64,000 bases of DNA, from positions 342,869 through 406,868 of the forward strand of contig MLAK01000001.1 of the NCBI GenBank assembly GCA_001839685.1. Direction: 5' to 3'. Positions 10,244 to 20,338 of the stretch are shown one piece after another (within the stretch, counting starts at the first letter, position 1; every line of letters begins with the position of its first letter). The notes under the pieces were generated by a model that was given only the letters and a program-made list of their open reading frames with translations, searched no databases and had not been told where the DNA came from. This stretch comes from Tritrichomonas foetus (taxonomy: Eukaryota > Parabasalia > Tritrichomonadida > Tritrichomonadidae). Both the position numbers and the translations under genes were made by a program.

Positions 10244-10740
10244 TTCTGTTCGATTTCTTGTTGAGGATTATTGAATTGATTGGAACTTTTTGTTTCGAAA
10301 CTAGATCATTTTTATTCTCAATTAGTTATCAGCATTCTATGTTTTGAGATTCAATTATTATTGACATGAACAGTTTTTGAGAATTTTTTCATCTTATAAA
10401 ACTTTTTGACTGAAAAATAAGATGAAATTGGGAAGAAAGAAAATGATGGATGTAAATTTTGTGAAAATATTAGTCGATGCAAATTTTTAAAAGTTAATAG
10501 AGATGGCAAAACATAATTCTGAAATTTAAGAATATGACATAATACCGACTATCGACCAAATAGCAATAAAAAAAGTTAATATAATTCCAAAGATATTTGG
10601 TCTCTTGGTTATCGATAATTAGATGTGAAATTCTTTGAATTTCTATTCAAAAAAAGGCAAAAATTGATTACCATAAACGGTAAAATTCTTAACGTACAGA
10701 GAAAAGTATTTAAAAGAACTTATTTGTCTCTACTCATCAG
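10244..10740. other. Divergent intergenic promoter region
   Basis: Spacer between the divergent kelch (-) and HEAT-like (+) genes; it must hold both promoters. AT-rich, with no open frame of note. It contains TTAACGTAC at 10689-10697 (listed separately). Confidence 0.5.
10689..10697 (+). promoter_or_regulatory. Candidate upstream motif TTAACGTAC
   Basis: The 9-mer ends 44 bases before the ATG at 10741. The same 9-mer lies at the same distance upstream of the minus-strand gene that starts at 54051. AACG cores resemble Myb recognition sites known from trichomonad promoters. A coincidence is possible. Confidence 0.25.
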
Positions 10741-13398
10741 ATGGAAGATTTCGAATTAATAGAAAAACTAGAATCGTCAGTTCATCAAGATATTCTTCAC
10801 GCGCTCGAAACACTCTTTGAAAGAGAGGAAAAAAATGCAATTGATGCTCGAGCCGTAATTCATTATTACAATAGTTTATGTCCACTCCTTATCCATAACC
10901 ACTATAAAATTCGTTGTTACGCATTCCAGCATTTACTTTACTTTCTTCAAAATTGCATCGTTTTTATTTTATCAACTGAGAGCGTGATTCCAAATATTAT
11001 TTCAACCCTCGTTTGCTGCCAGACAAATGAAATGATCAAATCGATGGTCACAAGTGCTCAACAGTGCTTAATTATAATTTTTGATATCGAAGAGCCAAAA
11101 CTGTGGTGGGCACAGTGTCAAAAAGTTTTACATCATTCAAAATCCAATTTGCAACGAATTCGCCTTTTGGAAGTTTTGGTTGACCATTTTGATGAAATTC
11201 CAGTTCGACCAATTTTGAGCTTACTTAATGATACAGTCATCCAAGTTCAACGATATGCATACGAAATCATCCAAATGATGGATCCTGTTGTTGTCGAAAG
11301 GGCGCTCAGAAGAAGCAAGCAGTTTTTGGGAATTGACCTGAAAAAGAAGCCACATCCAGCATTGAAGACACCACCTAAAAAGAGATCAATGAAGAAGCGC
11401 GAGAGGATATCAGAAGCTGAACGAAGGAGAAGGCTTCATGAAGCTCTCCGTCAACTTGATGAAGCTAGAAAAAGAGAAGCTCTTGCGAATAAAACATTGC
11501 TTCAAAATCGAATTTATGGCGAGGATTCGCCAGTTAATTACAAGACTCGAATCTCTCGAAATTCATCACCTCTTAAAACAACTACATTATTGACATTGGG
11601 TACACCAATGCCAGAAGGTTCGCAATATGATATGGAGTATTATGCCAATTTGGCTGAAGAAGAGAAGAAAGCCGCTTTAAACATTTCCAACAGGAATGAA
11701 AATTCGATAAATGCAGATTCCAATTTAACTACAAGCAATTTGTATGTTAGTGATTTGAACACCAGTGAAACAACACGTGTGACTTTTGTAAATGATTGTA
11801 ATGGATTTTCATCATCAATAACTACATCACCATATGCCTCAAATGCCATGGGTAATTCCGCTACACCAATGTTTGATAGAGACTTTAAAGCAATGCCAAA
11901 TACTGAACCACTCAGGAAATTTGGAATGGAAAACGGCAGAATGACACCAACAAAGAACTTATCTCATAATATGAGTAGTGATGCAGAATCACTATTTGAT
12001 AAGCTCTATCCAAATGAGAAAAGTAAATATGCAGATACCGATGATTGGTTTACTGATGATGAAGAAGAGGATATTCCAGCTTTAATACCACCAAAAGATA
12101 CAGATAAATATGCAAATCAAACTCTAAAAAGATCAACAATTGAAGTTATGGAACCATTCCCAATTGAATTAATTGATATGGCTGAAAAATCATGGCAATA
12201 CAGATTACAGTATTTGACTGAAGTCTACGAAGCATTAAATAATCCAGAAGTTCAATATGAATATCGAGCTGATTATCTTTTGGATTGTGTTCTTACAGCA
12301 GCCACTCCTCCAAATAAACGTGTTGCACCTATTCTTGCTGATACAATTGCAGAAATTATTCTTTCTAATCCAGAAATTGCTCACTTATTTATTAATGATA
12401 TTGTGAATTTCCTTTTGCTTGCTCAAAGGCTATTCAAACCAGGATCAACCGTTTTTGTTGATTTACTTGATACATTATTTATTGAAGTTAGCCCACCAAC
12501 TCTCATAGGTGCAATTTTAGATTATCCTAACCTCAAAAGTTCACATGCAGAACATCTCATAAGAACAGCATATCTTCGAAAACCAGGAATTCGCTTGAAT
12601 AGACTCTATCTTCAAAAACTTATTAGTTTTCTCGTATATGATGCATATCCACTTGCAACTAAATTAGCCAAATTTGATAAAGTAACTTCACAACCAATAC
12701 ATATGGATGCTGTCACTGATTTGTTCCACTTAATTTCATTCAATCAACCCAAAACTTTTGCTTCTGTTGTTCAATCACACACTCTTCCTGCACAGAAGAT
12801 TCTGAAACCATTTATCATTAATGAAGAGGATAAAGAATACCAGAAAATGGTCAATAAACAAGAAGAAGAAGATGTTATTACCAACCAAAGACAGGCAATG
12901 GCAATTGTATTCGAAGAATTAAGGAATCCAAAGAAATGCAATTTAAGCCGTTTGGCTAATGCTCTTGAAAGAACTGCCATTAAATCACCGAAATTAAGGT
13001 TCAACATTTTCCTGAAACTTCTAACTACATTTTCAAAATTATCTGAAGAAACTGTTCTTCAAAATGATGATTTTATGAGACGAATTTGTTTCTCTCATTT
13101 CACATCAGTAAAATTGTTAGAAGTCTTAAATTCTGATAAAATTACTGCTGATTATGTTGCTGGAATGGCTCGCTTTGTATGGTACTGTCCAAGTCATTTG
13201 CTGACACATGCAGATCAGTATTATCCAAAACTGTATCAAATATATATAAATGCTACCGGACCACTTCGAAACAGTATTGTTGCCATCTGCGCTGCATTCC
13301 AGCAATCTTCCCAGAGAACTATATTGGATGTAGATTCAATTGAAACTCCACACAGAAAGGTACTAGAAAGGAATATCAATCGATATTTGAAGACTTAA
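10741..13398 (+). CDS. HEAT/ARM-like repeat protein with central basic coiled coil
   Basis: An 885-residue protein. Residues 1-200 form regular amphipathic helical pairs (for example YNSLCPLLIHNHYKIRCYAFQHLL) like HEAT or TOG repeats. Residues about 205-260 are strongly basic with a short charged coiled coil (KKRERISEAERRRRLHEAL). A Ser/Asn-rich disordered middle with an acidic DDWFTDDEEEDIPAL patch (about 440) follows. From about 470 to the end there is a second helical-repeat block. This layout of an N-terminal helical repeat, a basic linker and a C-terminal helical repeat recalls microtubule-associated CLASP/TOG proteins, but I see no diagnostic TOG motif, so that is only a suggestion. The start is the first ATG after a short leader. 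Confidence 0.82.
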   Translation: MEDFELIEKLESSVHQDILHALETLFEREEKNAIDARAVIHYYNSLCPLLIHNHYKIRCYAFQHLLYFLQNCIVFILSTESVIPNIISTLVCCQTNEMIKSMVTSAQQCLIIIFDIEEPKLWWAQCQKVLHHSKSNLQRIRLLEVLVDHFDEIPVRPILSLLNDTVIQVQRYAYEIIQMMDPVVVERALRRSKQFLGIDLKKKPHPALKTPPKKRSMKKRERISEAERRRRLHEALRQLDEARKREALANKTLLQNRIYGEDSPVNYKTRISRNSSPLKTTTLLTLGTPMPEGSQYDMEYYANLAEEEKKAALNISNRNENSINADSNLTTSNLYVSDLNTSETTRVTFVNDCNGFSSSITTSPYASNAMGNSATPMFDRDFKAMPNTEPLRKFGMENGRMTPTKNLSHNMSSDAESLFDKLYPNEKSKYADTDDWFTDDEEEDIPALIPPKDTDKYANQTLKRSTIEVMEPFPIELIDMAEKSWQYRLQYLTEVYEALNNPEVQYEYRADYLLDCVLTAATPPNKRVAPILADTIAEIILSNPEIAHLFINDIVNFLLLAQRLFKPGSTVFVDLLDTLFIEVSPPTLIGAILDYPNLKSSHAEHLIRTAYLRKPGIRLNRLYLQKLISFLVYDAYPLATKLAKFDKVTSQPIHMDAVTDLFHLISFNQPKTFASVVQSHTLPAQKILKPFIINEEDKEYQKMVNKQEEEDVITNQRQAMAIVFEELRNPKKCNLSRLANALERTAIKSPKLRFNIFLKLLTTFSKLSEETVLQNDDFMRRICFSHFTSVKLLEVLNSDKITADYVAGMARFVWYCPSHLLTHADQYYPKLYQIYINATGPLRNSIVAICAAFQQSSQRTILDVDSIETPHRKVLERNINRYLKT

Positions 13399-13765
13399 TA
13401 TGTGACATATTATTATTAAATGTTATTAACATTCTATAGTTTTGTCTATTTTCGAGCTATTTGAATTATTTACAGATTTCATGCTTTTTGGAATTTTAAA
13501 AATGACAATTATTTTGAATTCAATCAATTGCCAGAAGGATAATTAATGATAGATTCAACTATTTCAAGAATATTAGAAAAAATAAATTTATTAAAAGAGT
13601 CAACATCAAATTCGTTGGGGTTTTCCAAAATTGAAGATGAAATTAATTTTATTTCATCACTAGGTGACATTAATGTCAGGTACCTAAAGTGTATATCAAC
13701 AATAAAAAATGTTTGGGAAATATTAAAATTTTTATTCAATCATGATTTCTTTTTATGAATTGTTT
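13399..13765. other. Convergent 3' spacer with short overlapping open frames
   Basis: Between the HEAT-like gene (+) and the SEP gene (-). Open frames of about 70 codons exist on both strands over 13524-13758. The minus-strand one lacks an ATG at its far end and neither shows a domain. One might be a worn gene fragment; no support beyond length. Confidence 0.4.
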
Positions 13766-15451
13766 TTAGTCATGCCTGCTTTTTGATGACTTCCTGGAAT
13801 TCGCATTTGCAGATCTTCTCGAGTTTGATGATGAACTTAATGAATCAAGCTTATTCTTTGATGAAGATGACGTTCTAGATGATGAATCATCTTTATTTCT
13901 ATGTGACGATGATCGCGATGAAGACGATGCTCCTGATTTAATCGCTCCTGATTTTCTTGATGTTGATGAAGTTGATGAAGCAGAAAGGCGATGTTCAACA
14001 ATGTCATCATCACTGTCTTCATCAAGTAATTGAATTTCTCTTGTTTTAATAGGTGGCTTTCTAATTAAATCATCATTTTCTTCATTTCTTTGTCTTCGTT
14101 TCGATGAAGATGCAGAAGCATTACTTCTTGTTTCACTTCTTGCGCTTTTCTCACTTCGGGCTTCACTTTTAGCGCTTCTTTCGTTTCTATTTCTGGAGTT
14201 TGATGATCGTGAATGCGAAGATTTCGCATCTTCTTTTTGGTTTAAAATTGGAGCACTTCTTGTTTGTGCTTTGCTTTTTCGTTTCCCACTACCTGATGAG
14301 CTGTTTTGTCCGCTCGCTGACGGTTCAGAAACTAATCCAAAGAAACTTGTTGCACTTGAAGTTACAGAAGGTTCGGAAACAAGGCCGAAGAAACTGCTTG
14401 ATTGCGAAGAGAATCCTGGTTCAGATACGAGACCGAATTGACTTGTTGCACTTGATCCCATTGATGGTTCTGACACAAGTCCAAATTGGCTACTTCGACC
14501 GGATGTGAACGATGAACCACTCAGCCCAGATGGCTCAGAGACTTGCCCGAAGAAGCTTGAGCGGCCGCTGCTTGAGTTGAAGCTGCTTAGTCCAGATGGC
14601 TCTGATATTGGATTTAGCACGCTGCTTAAGGCAGACATGTAATCTGAGTTATTCACAGACGACGGCTCGGATATTCCGCCCAGCACGCTTGAGCTTCCAG
14701 TCTCCACTCCACTCATTGACGACGGCTCTGATAATCCAGGTAGAACTGATGATGACGTCAAGTTTGAGTTATACATCGAGCCTGGCTCTGACATTCCTGG
14801 AGCGAATGATGAGCTCGAGCTCATTCCATTAACAGACGACGGCTCAGTGAGGGCTGGCGCAATACTGCTGGACAGATTGCTATCTAGATTACGAGCGAGA
14901 ACTGTGTCAGCATTCATAGCGGCATCAATTTGGTCGCCAACCAATATATCATATGGAATTGTAATTCTCAAGCTTGGGGGTGTTGTCGTAGGTGGCGTGT
15001 TTGGCGAGCAAACGTATCTGAGCGATTCTTGATCGCAGGAATCGTTGCAGAAAAGGACTGCTTCGAGAAATTCTGATGGCTCCAAATAAAATCTGACTCT
15101 GTTCATGAAATAGACCAGATAACTGTAGGAAATTTGATCGGCATGAATAGACATGAATGGAAGCGAGTGATATTGATGGTAGGCGCAATATCCGACCTCG
15201 ATTGGCGGATTGGGCGTAGTGATGGCACAAACAAAAATATTTTCTGAGTGCCACAACCGAGGTGTTGTGAGTGGCCCTTTACACATAATCACGTAGTTCT
15301 TTATATCGGTGTGAGAGGATAAAATTGATTTCGTGATTGGCTTTCGGTCTTCTTTCGAGCATTGACCTAGAGTTTGAAGGAAATTTTCGCGTTTCTCATC
15401 TTCAAGAAATTCGATATTGATACAGTGATTCGCAGAAACTTGATTTCCCAT
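13766..15451 (-). CDS. Predicted N-myristoylated SEP-repeat protein (family member A)
   Basis: A 561-residue protein when started at the ATG at 15449-15451. The upstream part of the frame has no ATG, and this start gives MGNQVSANHC: Gly2 and Ser6 fit the N-myristoylation consensus and a nearby Cys could be palmitoylated. Residues about 10-165 form a globular domain that matches the paralog at 45.7-47.9 kb (shared KPI.[KE]SIL, KG and NPPI blocks). Next come about ten repeats of [GP]-x-[IVL]-SEP-[SG]-x (roughly 14310-14880), spaced by Ser/Gly and sometimes FFG or QFG. The tail is Ser/Arg/Lys-rich with RSEKSARSE units and a PIKTREI motif followed by an acidic stretch. No catalytic motif is visible. 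Likely a membrane-tethered, heavily phosphorylated scaffold (inference). Function unknown. Confidence 0.82.
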   Translation of the reverse strand: MGNQVSANHCINIEFLEDEKRENFLQTLGQCSKEDRKPITKSILSSHTDIKNYVIMCKGPLTTPRLWHSENIFVCAITTPNPPIEVGYCAYHQYHSLPFMSIHADQISYSYLVYFMNRVRFYLEPSEFLEAVLFCNDSCDQESLRYVCSPNTPPTTTPPSLRITIPYDILVGDQIDAAMNADTVLARNLDSNLSSSIAPALTEPSSVNGMSSSSSFAPGMSEPGSMYNSNLTSSSVLPGLSEPSSMSGVETGSSSVLGGISEPSSVNNSDYMSALSSVLNPISEPSGLSSFNSSSGRSSFFGQVSEPSGLSGSSFTSGRSSQFGLVSEPSMGSSATSQFGLVSEPGFSSQSSSFFGLVSEPSVTSSATSFFGLVSEPSASGQNSSSGSGKRKSKAQTRSAPILNQKEDAKSSHSRSSNSRNRNERSAKSEARSEKSARSETRSNASASSSKRRQRNEENDDLIRKPPIKTREIQLLDEDSDDDIVEHRLSASSTSSTSRKSGAIKSGASSSSRSSSHRNKDDSSSRTSSSSKNKLDSLSSSSNSRRSANANSRKSSKSRHD

Positions 15452-15968
15452 TTTATTATAACTTTTTGAATATGAGTTTTTCTGTTTCGAAAGATTTGTT
15501 AAGTTTACATTATTTTTCTCTTTCTCTTTTTCTATAAAGTTAACGGTCACAACCTGAGTGGTTATATTTATTGTGGATTTTTGAATTAAGAAAAACGGAA
15601 AGTTTTATGAAAAAGTTTATAAAAGGTTTTAACGTACTTTATTTTCGAAGCGAAAACAATTGTAAATATGACTTTTTACGAGCTTATTCGGTTGAGACAT
15701 AGAAATAAATGACTATTTATATATTGAATAAATCAAAGTAAATCCAACTTTTTCCTTTTTTATATGGTCAGTCAAAAATTCCAAAAAAGTGTTTTCTTTC
15801 TAGAATTCTCTCATGAATCGATACAACATAAAATATGATCAATCTCTGTGTCCACATTGGAATTAAAATAAATCAAAAGTAATACCAAATATTGAAACCA
15901 TGATATTGAATAAAATAAATAAATAAATAAAAAGATAAAAACCATAAAAATTATAAAAACATAACCTT
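15452..15968. other. AT-rich intergenic spacer
   Basis: Upstream region of the SEP gene and downstream of the TRAPPC2L-like gene, both on the minus strand. It holds a third copy of TTAACGTAC at 15629-15637 in the opposite orientation to the SEP gene, and an AATA/AAATA run near 15910-15930. No gene is seen. Confidence 0.45.
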
Positions 15969-16424
15969 TTAGAGTTGAATTGGAACTTGGAGAGATAGGG
16001 CAATATCCTTTATATGAGCAATAACTTTCGGTGATTCAATTAATGAAAATGGCTGATAAAATGGATCCATGAGTGAGTCAAAAAGAACATCTTTGACTCT
16101 CTCACAAACTCCGCGCATTGAATTTTCAGGGATGCTTACGATGTGAACAGTCAAAATAATAATTTTGTAACCAAGGCTTGATTTGTAGCCCCAGATTTGG
16201 AATCTGTCTGATGTTTGAATATTTCCTAAAAACCTATCACTAGAGTTCTTAAGTGGCTTCTTTGGACCTGCATTTTGTGGCTGATCAAAATAATCGAGAG
16301 AACAAAACAAAAGAGTGTCGATTTCTTGATTTTGGGATTCTTCACAATATTTTTCGATTAAGATTGGGTTGTTATCTGGGCCAATGATTGCAATACAGGC
16401 GATTTGACCTGTTGGGGTTGTCAT
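15969..16424 (-). CDS. TRAPPC2L/sedlin-like TRAPP complex subunit
   Basis: A 151-residue longin-fold protein. The start IACIAIIGPDNNPILI matches the first strand and the following N-x-P turn of TRAPPC2L/Tca17. The middle LLFCSLDYFDQ matches the FHYMVHTSLDVVDE-type block. Then come F.IWGYKSSLGYKIIILT (the YKVYGYVTNSKVKFVMV-type strand) and a final helix with a DPFYQP motif, the family's NPFYNP. TRAPP complexes act as Rab exchange factors and tethers at the Golgi and in autophagy; this subunit helps assemble TRAPPII or TRAPPIII. Length is typical of the family (about 140-150). Sedlin (TRAPPC2) itself is the main alternative, but the DPFY motif and N-terminus favour TRAPPC2L. Confidence 0.8.
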   Translation of the reverse strand: MTTPTGQIACIAIIGPDNNPILIEKYCEESQNQEIDTLLFCSLDYFDQPQNAGPKKPLKNSSDRFLGNIQTSDRFQIWGYKSSLGYKIIILTVHIVSIPENSMRGVCERVKDVLFDSLMDPFYQPFSLIESPKVIAHIKDIALSLQVPIQL

Positions 16425-16673
16425 TTCGGGAATGTCACTTTTTTAATCAATAGAAAATTTCCGTGCATTTTTGAATTGATATTTAGTCATTAAACTATTC
16501 AAAAAGATCATTCTATCGATTGAATAGATATTTTCTCAGCCAAATATTACTTGAAAAATCCGAAAAAGAAAATCGCGAGATTCTGTACATAAAATATTTA
16601 AACAATTAGCTATATTATATAACTTATATAATCAATGATTAACCATTCATTAATCATTCATCAAAACTGTTCA

Positions 16674-19600
16674 TTAATCTTTCTTTTCTGGTGGAGGGGC
16701 AGCTTTAGATTTCCAAATTTCAAGATTCGATTTAACAGAATTTGCATTCACTTCCAATGCTGGAAATGCTCTTGCTACAGCTTGGTACAGTGGAATACAA
16801 ATAAAGTTATAGAAACCAATCTGTGATTTCGGCTTATCAGAATGTTCTCTATCGTTCAAAGGTGAAGTAAGTCCAATTCCAAGTTCCTTTTCAAGATCAC
16901 CTTGTCTGAAGAATTCTTCATTCAAAACATCACACCACTTATCTGCAAGTGCAAATGGTCTTGAGACATTAGAAATATCACCAACTTTAAGAAGCATCTG
17001 CATGACAAGCATTCGATGTTCTTCATTGGTCATATCTAGTCCAGAATCAAGTGTTTCATTTAACTTCTTCACAAGATTAAAGTGATGAGCCATATCTGTT
17101 GCAAGAATCAAATTAATCATTATTGTCCACATTTTCGTCGTATTTGTAACATCCAAACTATGTAAAAGATTATAATTTTCATTTGTCAATATTTCTATAA
17201 TCTGTGTGCAATGGTGCGTTTCCATAACGCTATGTTCTTTAAAGAGAATACCCAAAGGTGTTTGTGCTTTTTCATTATAAACATTATTGAAACCATGGTG
17301 ATTTGTATCGTGTGCTGTTGCAGCAATAAGTACTGCAAATAATTCAAGTGATGTTAAATGTTTATCAACATGTGATGTAGATATTTCATATGAAATGTAT
17401 TCAGTAACATCACAGGCGTGAATCCAATTATGATAAGGAACATCATTATATCTTGATTTAAGTTCGTATATGTATTTAAAGAAGAGTTCATTTTCAACCT
17501 TGAATGTTTCCAAAACTTTGAACTTATTAAACAAGAAGTAAAGAAGCTTAATTTGTCGTTCACCTTTCCAATCAATTGCAAAGAAATTCAGACCAGATGC
17601 TTCTTTTTGTTCTTCTTCAGTAAGTGCAAGTCGTTTAGGAACAGGACCAATACCTCGCTCATCTTCGTTCATATATTTAACAATTTCTGGTTCAATTCCA
17701 CTTGGAGCAGAATCTTTCAGTTTTGAGTTTTCTAATGAAACTCCTGCAAAAATTGTAAATGATTTAAGTAACTCAATATCTTTATCATTAAAGTCACCAC
17801 TCTTCTTGTTTACCATTTCAACTACACCCAAAATTTGGCCAGATGATGATAAAATTGGTGATACACACAATGAATTAGTTGTAAAGTTATTTCCAATATC
17901 AACTGAGCGATTAAATCTAGGATCTTCGTAAGGCTTATTACAAATTACATTTTCTTTATTAGTTGCTGCATATCCAGCAATTCCTGCAGTCATTGGAAGA
18001 GTTAGCTGCAATTTTCCACCATCAACAATAAACGAATTCAAAACTTGTTGATTGGGATCAACAAGGAATAATGAAGCACTTTCAGCATCGATTGCAATAC
18101 GTGCATTATGAATAATATCAGTAAGAATTCTTTGAATAGATTCAGACTGTGATAATGAAAATGCAACATCGAAGAAAGAGCGTAGTTGTGAAGACATATC
18201 AACAGATTCTCGATACAAACGAGCATTGACCAAGGAAATACCACAAAATACATTGAAGATTTGAATCATATTTTCATCTTCACGACTAAAAGTTGATCCA
18301 CTTTGTTTATTTACCATTTCAGTGACACCAATAACATCGCCTTTATTATTGAAAATCGGTACAGATAAGATAGATCTCGTTCTATAGCCTGTTTCAAGAT
18401 CTGTTGATGAATCAAATGCTGGATTGTCATAGGCATCTGGAATATTTAATACTTTTGCCTGTTTGACAGTTTCACCAGCAATGCCTTTATCTATTGGAAT
18501 ATCAATCGCATCATCAAGACCATGCTGGAAGGATGTAATTAACCGGTCTCTCTTTTGATTAACTAAAAATAAGGAACAACGATCTGCATTTGTTAAAAGT
18601 CGACCTTTTTCCATAATAATTGAAGTTAAACGCTCAGTATCAAGCTGCCCACTTAATACCTCAGCTACTTCAAGCAGTGCAGCTAAACCTTCACGCTCAG
18701 TTCGACCTTTTTCGTTTTCAGTCTCGACATTTGAATATAATAATGAATTAGTTAACGACATTGCAACAAAAGGTGCAAATTTTTGAAGATTTGTTTCATC
18801 ATCTATTGTGTAGATTTTTTGGGTACGAGGGCCTCTTAAAACAGTGGCGATTACAAATCTTCCATTTTCTTCTGTAACAGGAATAATTAAAATTGCTTCA
18901 TCTTTTGCAGTATCAATTTTTTCATTATAATTTGGATGAGTTTTATTTGATTGGCAATTTACGGTGATTATTTTTTCAATTGCTTCTTGAACAATTCCAC
19001 ACTCTTCCATCAATTCGCCATTCGGTTCTTCCTCTGTAAATCTTTGAATAATTCCTTCAATTTTATCAACACGCCAAATTTCACAAATTCGGCAATCAAA
19101 TGAGTTAGAGAGCTTGCTTGTCAGTTTTGGTATCAGTAAATCCATTTTGGTAAGATGCATAATATCTAAAATCATGGGCTCTTGAACTTGCTTCGAAAAT
19201 AAGAATCTGCTGAAGAGTTTGAATTTATAAGAAAAGTATTGAATGAAACTTTCATCGGATTCTGTAAATTCTGGAGATGAAGGAGTTTTTACAATTTCAA
19301 TAACAGAGCATAAACGATTTCTATGATCAAAAAGTGGAAATATTATCAGAGGAGCATCTTGTGGGACAATTTGTGAATCAATTTGTGGATTATAGCTTTG
19401 ATGTGATGTTGGGACTCGTGTTCGGAGAATCACACGTGAATAGAAAGAGAATCCTGCTAATGATCCAGAGTGCGGACAAAGTAAAGAATATGTCTGAGAG
19501 TACAATTGTTGCAAAGATGGAATATCTGTCCAATAGACGACGGATGCGGCATTGTAGCGCTGTGTAAAGAATTTCTCTGCGGCTGAACAAATAGATGTTG

Positions 19601-19895
19601 TTGCGGCGTCAATAATAAAACTGTCTACATCTTGATCTATTTGAGGAATATCAGCTGGTGGATTATTTTGAGGGTACTGCGGTGTGGCAAACGTTCCTGA
19701 TGTTGGTGAAGGTGGCTTCACTTTCTCCTTGAACTGCTTTGTTGCTTTGTTTGTGTTTGACGGTGCTTTATCTTGCTTGAAACTTGGAGCGACAACAAAA
19801 TGAGCGTATTTTTCAAATGGTGCTTCGGTTGTTTTGGATAATGGTTTGATTAGCCTTGGAATTTGAAATCTTCCTGGCCTTGTTTGCGTTCTCAT
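16674..19895 (-). CDS. 3',5'-cyclic nucleotide phosphodiesterase with four GAF domains
   Basis: A 1073-residue class I phosphodiesterase that would hydrolyse cAMP and/or cGMP. The catalytic HD domain fills about 760-1060: YHNWIHACDV near 820-829, HDTNHHG near 861, THHCTQ, VGDISN near 970 and the QIGF block near 1021 that supplies the invariant purine-binding Gln. Metal-site His and Asp residues are present. Upstream there are four GAF-like units: about 95-235 and 245-390 (divergent), 402-561 (with an NK-x5-F-x3-DE motif as in cyclic-nucleotide-binding GAFs) and 567-720 (clear GAF with NKKSGDF). Vertebrate GAF phosphodiesterases (PDE2, 5, 6, 10, 11) carry two. The N-terminal ~90 residues are basic and Pro/Thr-rich. 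GAF3 and GAF4 are the likeliest ligand sensors. Start is the first ATG. Confidence 0.95.
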   Translation of the reverse strand: MRTQTRPGRFQIPRLIKPLSKTTEAPFEKYAHFVVAPSFKQDKAPSNTNKATKQFKEKVKPPSPTSGTFATPQYPQNNPPADIPQIDQDVDSFIIDAATTSICSAAEKFFTQRYNAASVVYWTDIPSLQQLYSQTYSLLCPHSGSLAGFSFYSRVILRTRVPTSHQSYNPQIDSQIVPQDAPLIIFPLFDHRNRLCSVIEIVKTPSSPEFTESDESFIQYFSYKFKLFSRFLFSKQVQEPMILDIMHLTKMDLLIPKLTSKLSNSFDCRICEIWRVDKIEGIIQRFTEEEPNGELMEECGIVQEAIEKIITVNCQSNKTHPNYNEKIDTAKDEAILIIPVTEENGRFVIATVLRGPRTQKIYTIDDETNLQKFAPFVAMSLTNSLLYSNVETENEKGRTEREGLAALLEVAEVLSGQLDTERLTSIIMEKGRLLTNADRCSLFLVNQKRDRLITSFQHGLDDAIDIPIDKGIAGETVKQAKVLNIPDAYDNPAFDSSTDLETGYRTRSILSVPIFNNKGDVIGVTEMVNKQSGSTFSREDENMIQIFNVFCGISLVNARLYRESVDMSSQLRSFFDVAFSLSQSESIQRILTDIIHNARIAIDAESASLFLVDPNQQVLNSFIVDGGKLQLTLPMTAGIAGYAATNKENVICNKPYEDPRFNRSVDIGNNFTTNSLCVSPILSSSGQILGVVEMVNKKSGDFNDKDIELLKSFTIFAGVSLENSKLKDSAPSGIEPEIVKYMNEDERGIGPVPKRLALTEEEQKEASGLNFFAIDWKGERQIKLLYFLFNKFKVLETFKVENELFFKYIYELKSRYNDVPYHNWIHACDVTEYISYEISTSHVDKHLTSLELFAVLIAATAHDTNHHGFNNVYNEKAQTPLGILFKEHSVMETHHCTQIIEILTNENYNLLHSLDVTNTTKMWTIMINLILATDMAHHFNLVKKLNETLDSGLDMTNEEHRMLVMQMLLKVGDISNVSRPFALADKWCDVLNEEFFRQGDLEKELGIGLTSPLNDREHSDKPKSQIGFYNFICIPLYQAVARAFPALEVNANSVKSNLEIWKSKAAPPPEKKD

Positions 19896-20338
19896 GATAA
19901 TTGATGTTTTAACGAGATTTTTTGATCTTTGAAATAATTCACCATTATGGTAATTCGTTTTCTGAAATAATAGGTTATGGTCAAATATTCAATGTTAGTT
20001 TTCACCATGAACTTTTCTTTAGATAAAGAAATACTTGTATAATACATATAACACTCCATTTAGTGGAGCAAGAAACCCGTCTCAACTAAATGATCATCAA
20101 TTTTTGGTAATCTCATTCATTTATTTTCGAAATCTAGATTAAATTTTTAATGTTTTTGACCATTTTCAGCTATTGAAATCATTGTAAAAAGGAAACCAAA
20201 AATAAAATAAAGAAAACATAAAAATTTCCAGTTTTTTGTTATTATATACTATTAATGGAATCATGATTGTAAGAATGAATCCATCATTATAATTCAAGTA
20301 TTTAAAACAGAAAATATAAAAACTACCAGTTTTTGTTA
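19896..20338. other. AT-rich intergenic spacer
   Basis: Between the phosphodiesterase and the BTB gene, both minus strand. It shows a small inverted repeat around CTCCATTTAGTGGAG (about 20052-20066). No open frame or RNA gene is seen. Confidence 0.4.

Noticed and set aside
13524..13758. Opposed 70-codon frames between the HEAT-like and SEP genes
   Set aside because: They overlap on opposite strands, the minus one starts with TTG, and neither has recognisable features. A gene remnant cannot be excluded.
15452..15550. 33-codon extension of SEP member A upstream of MGNQ
   Set aside because: It has no ATG (the frame begins at GTG), and the paralog starts with MG at the aligned position.
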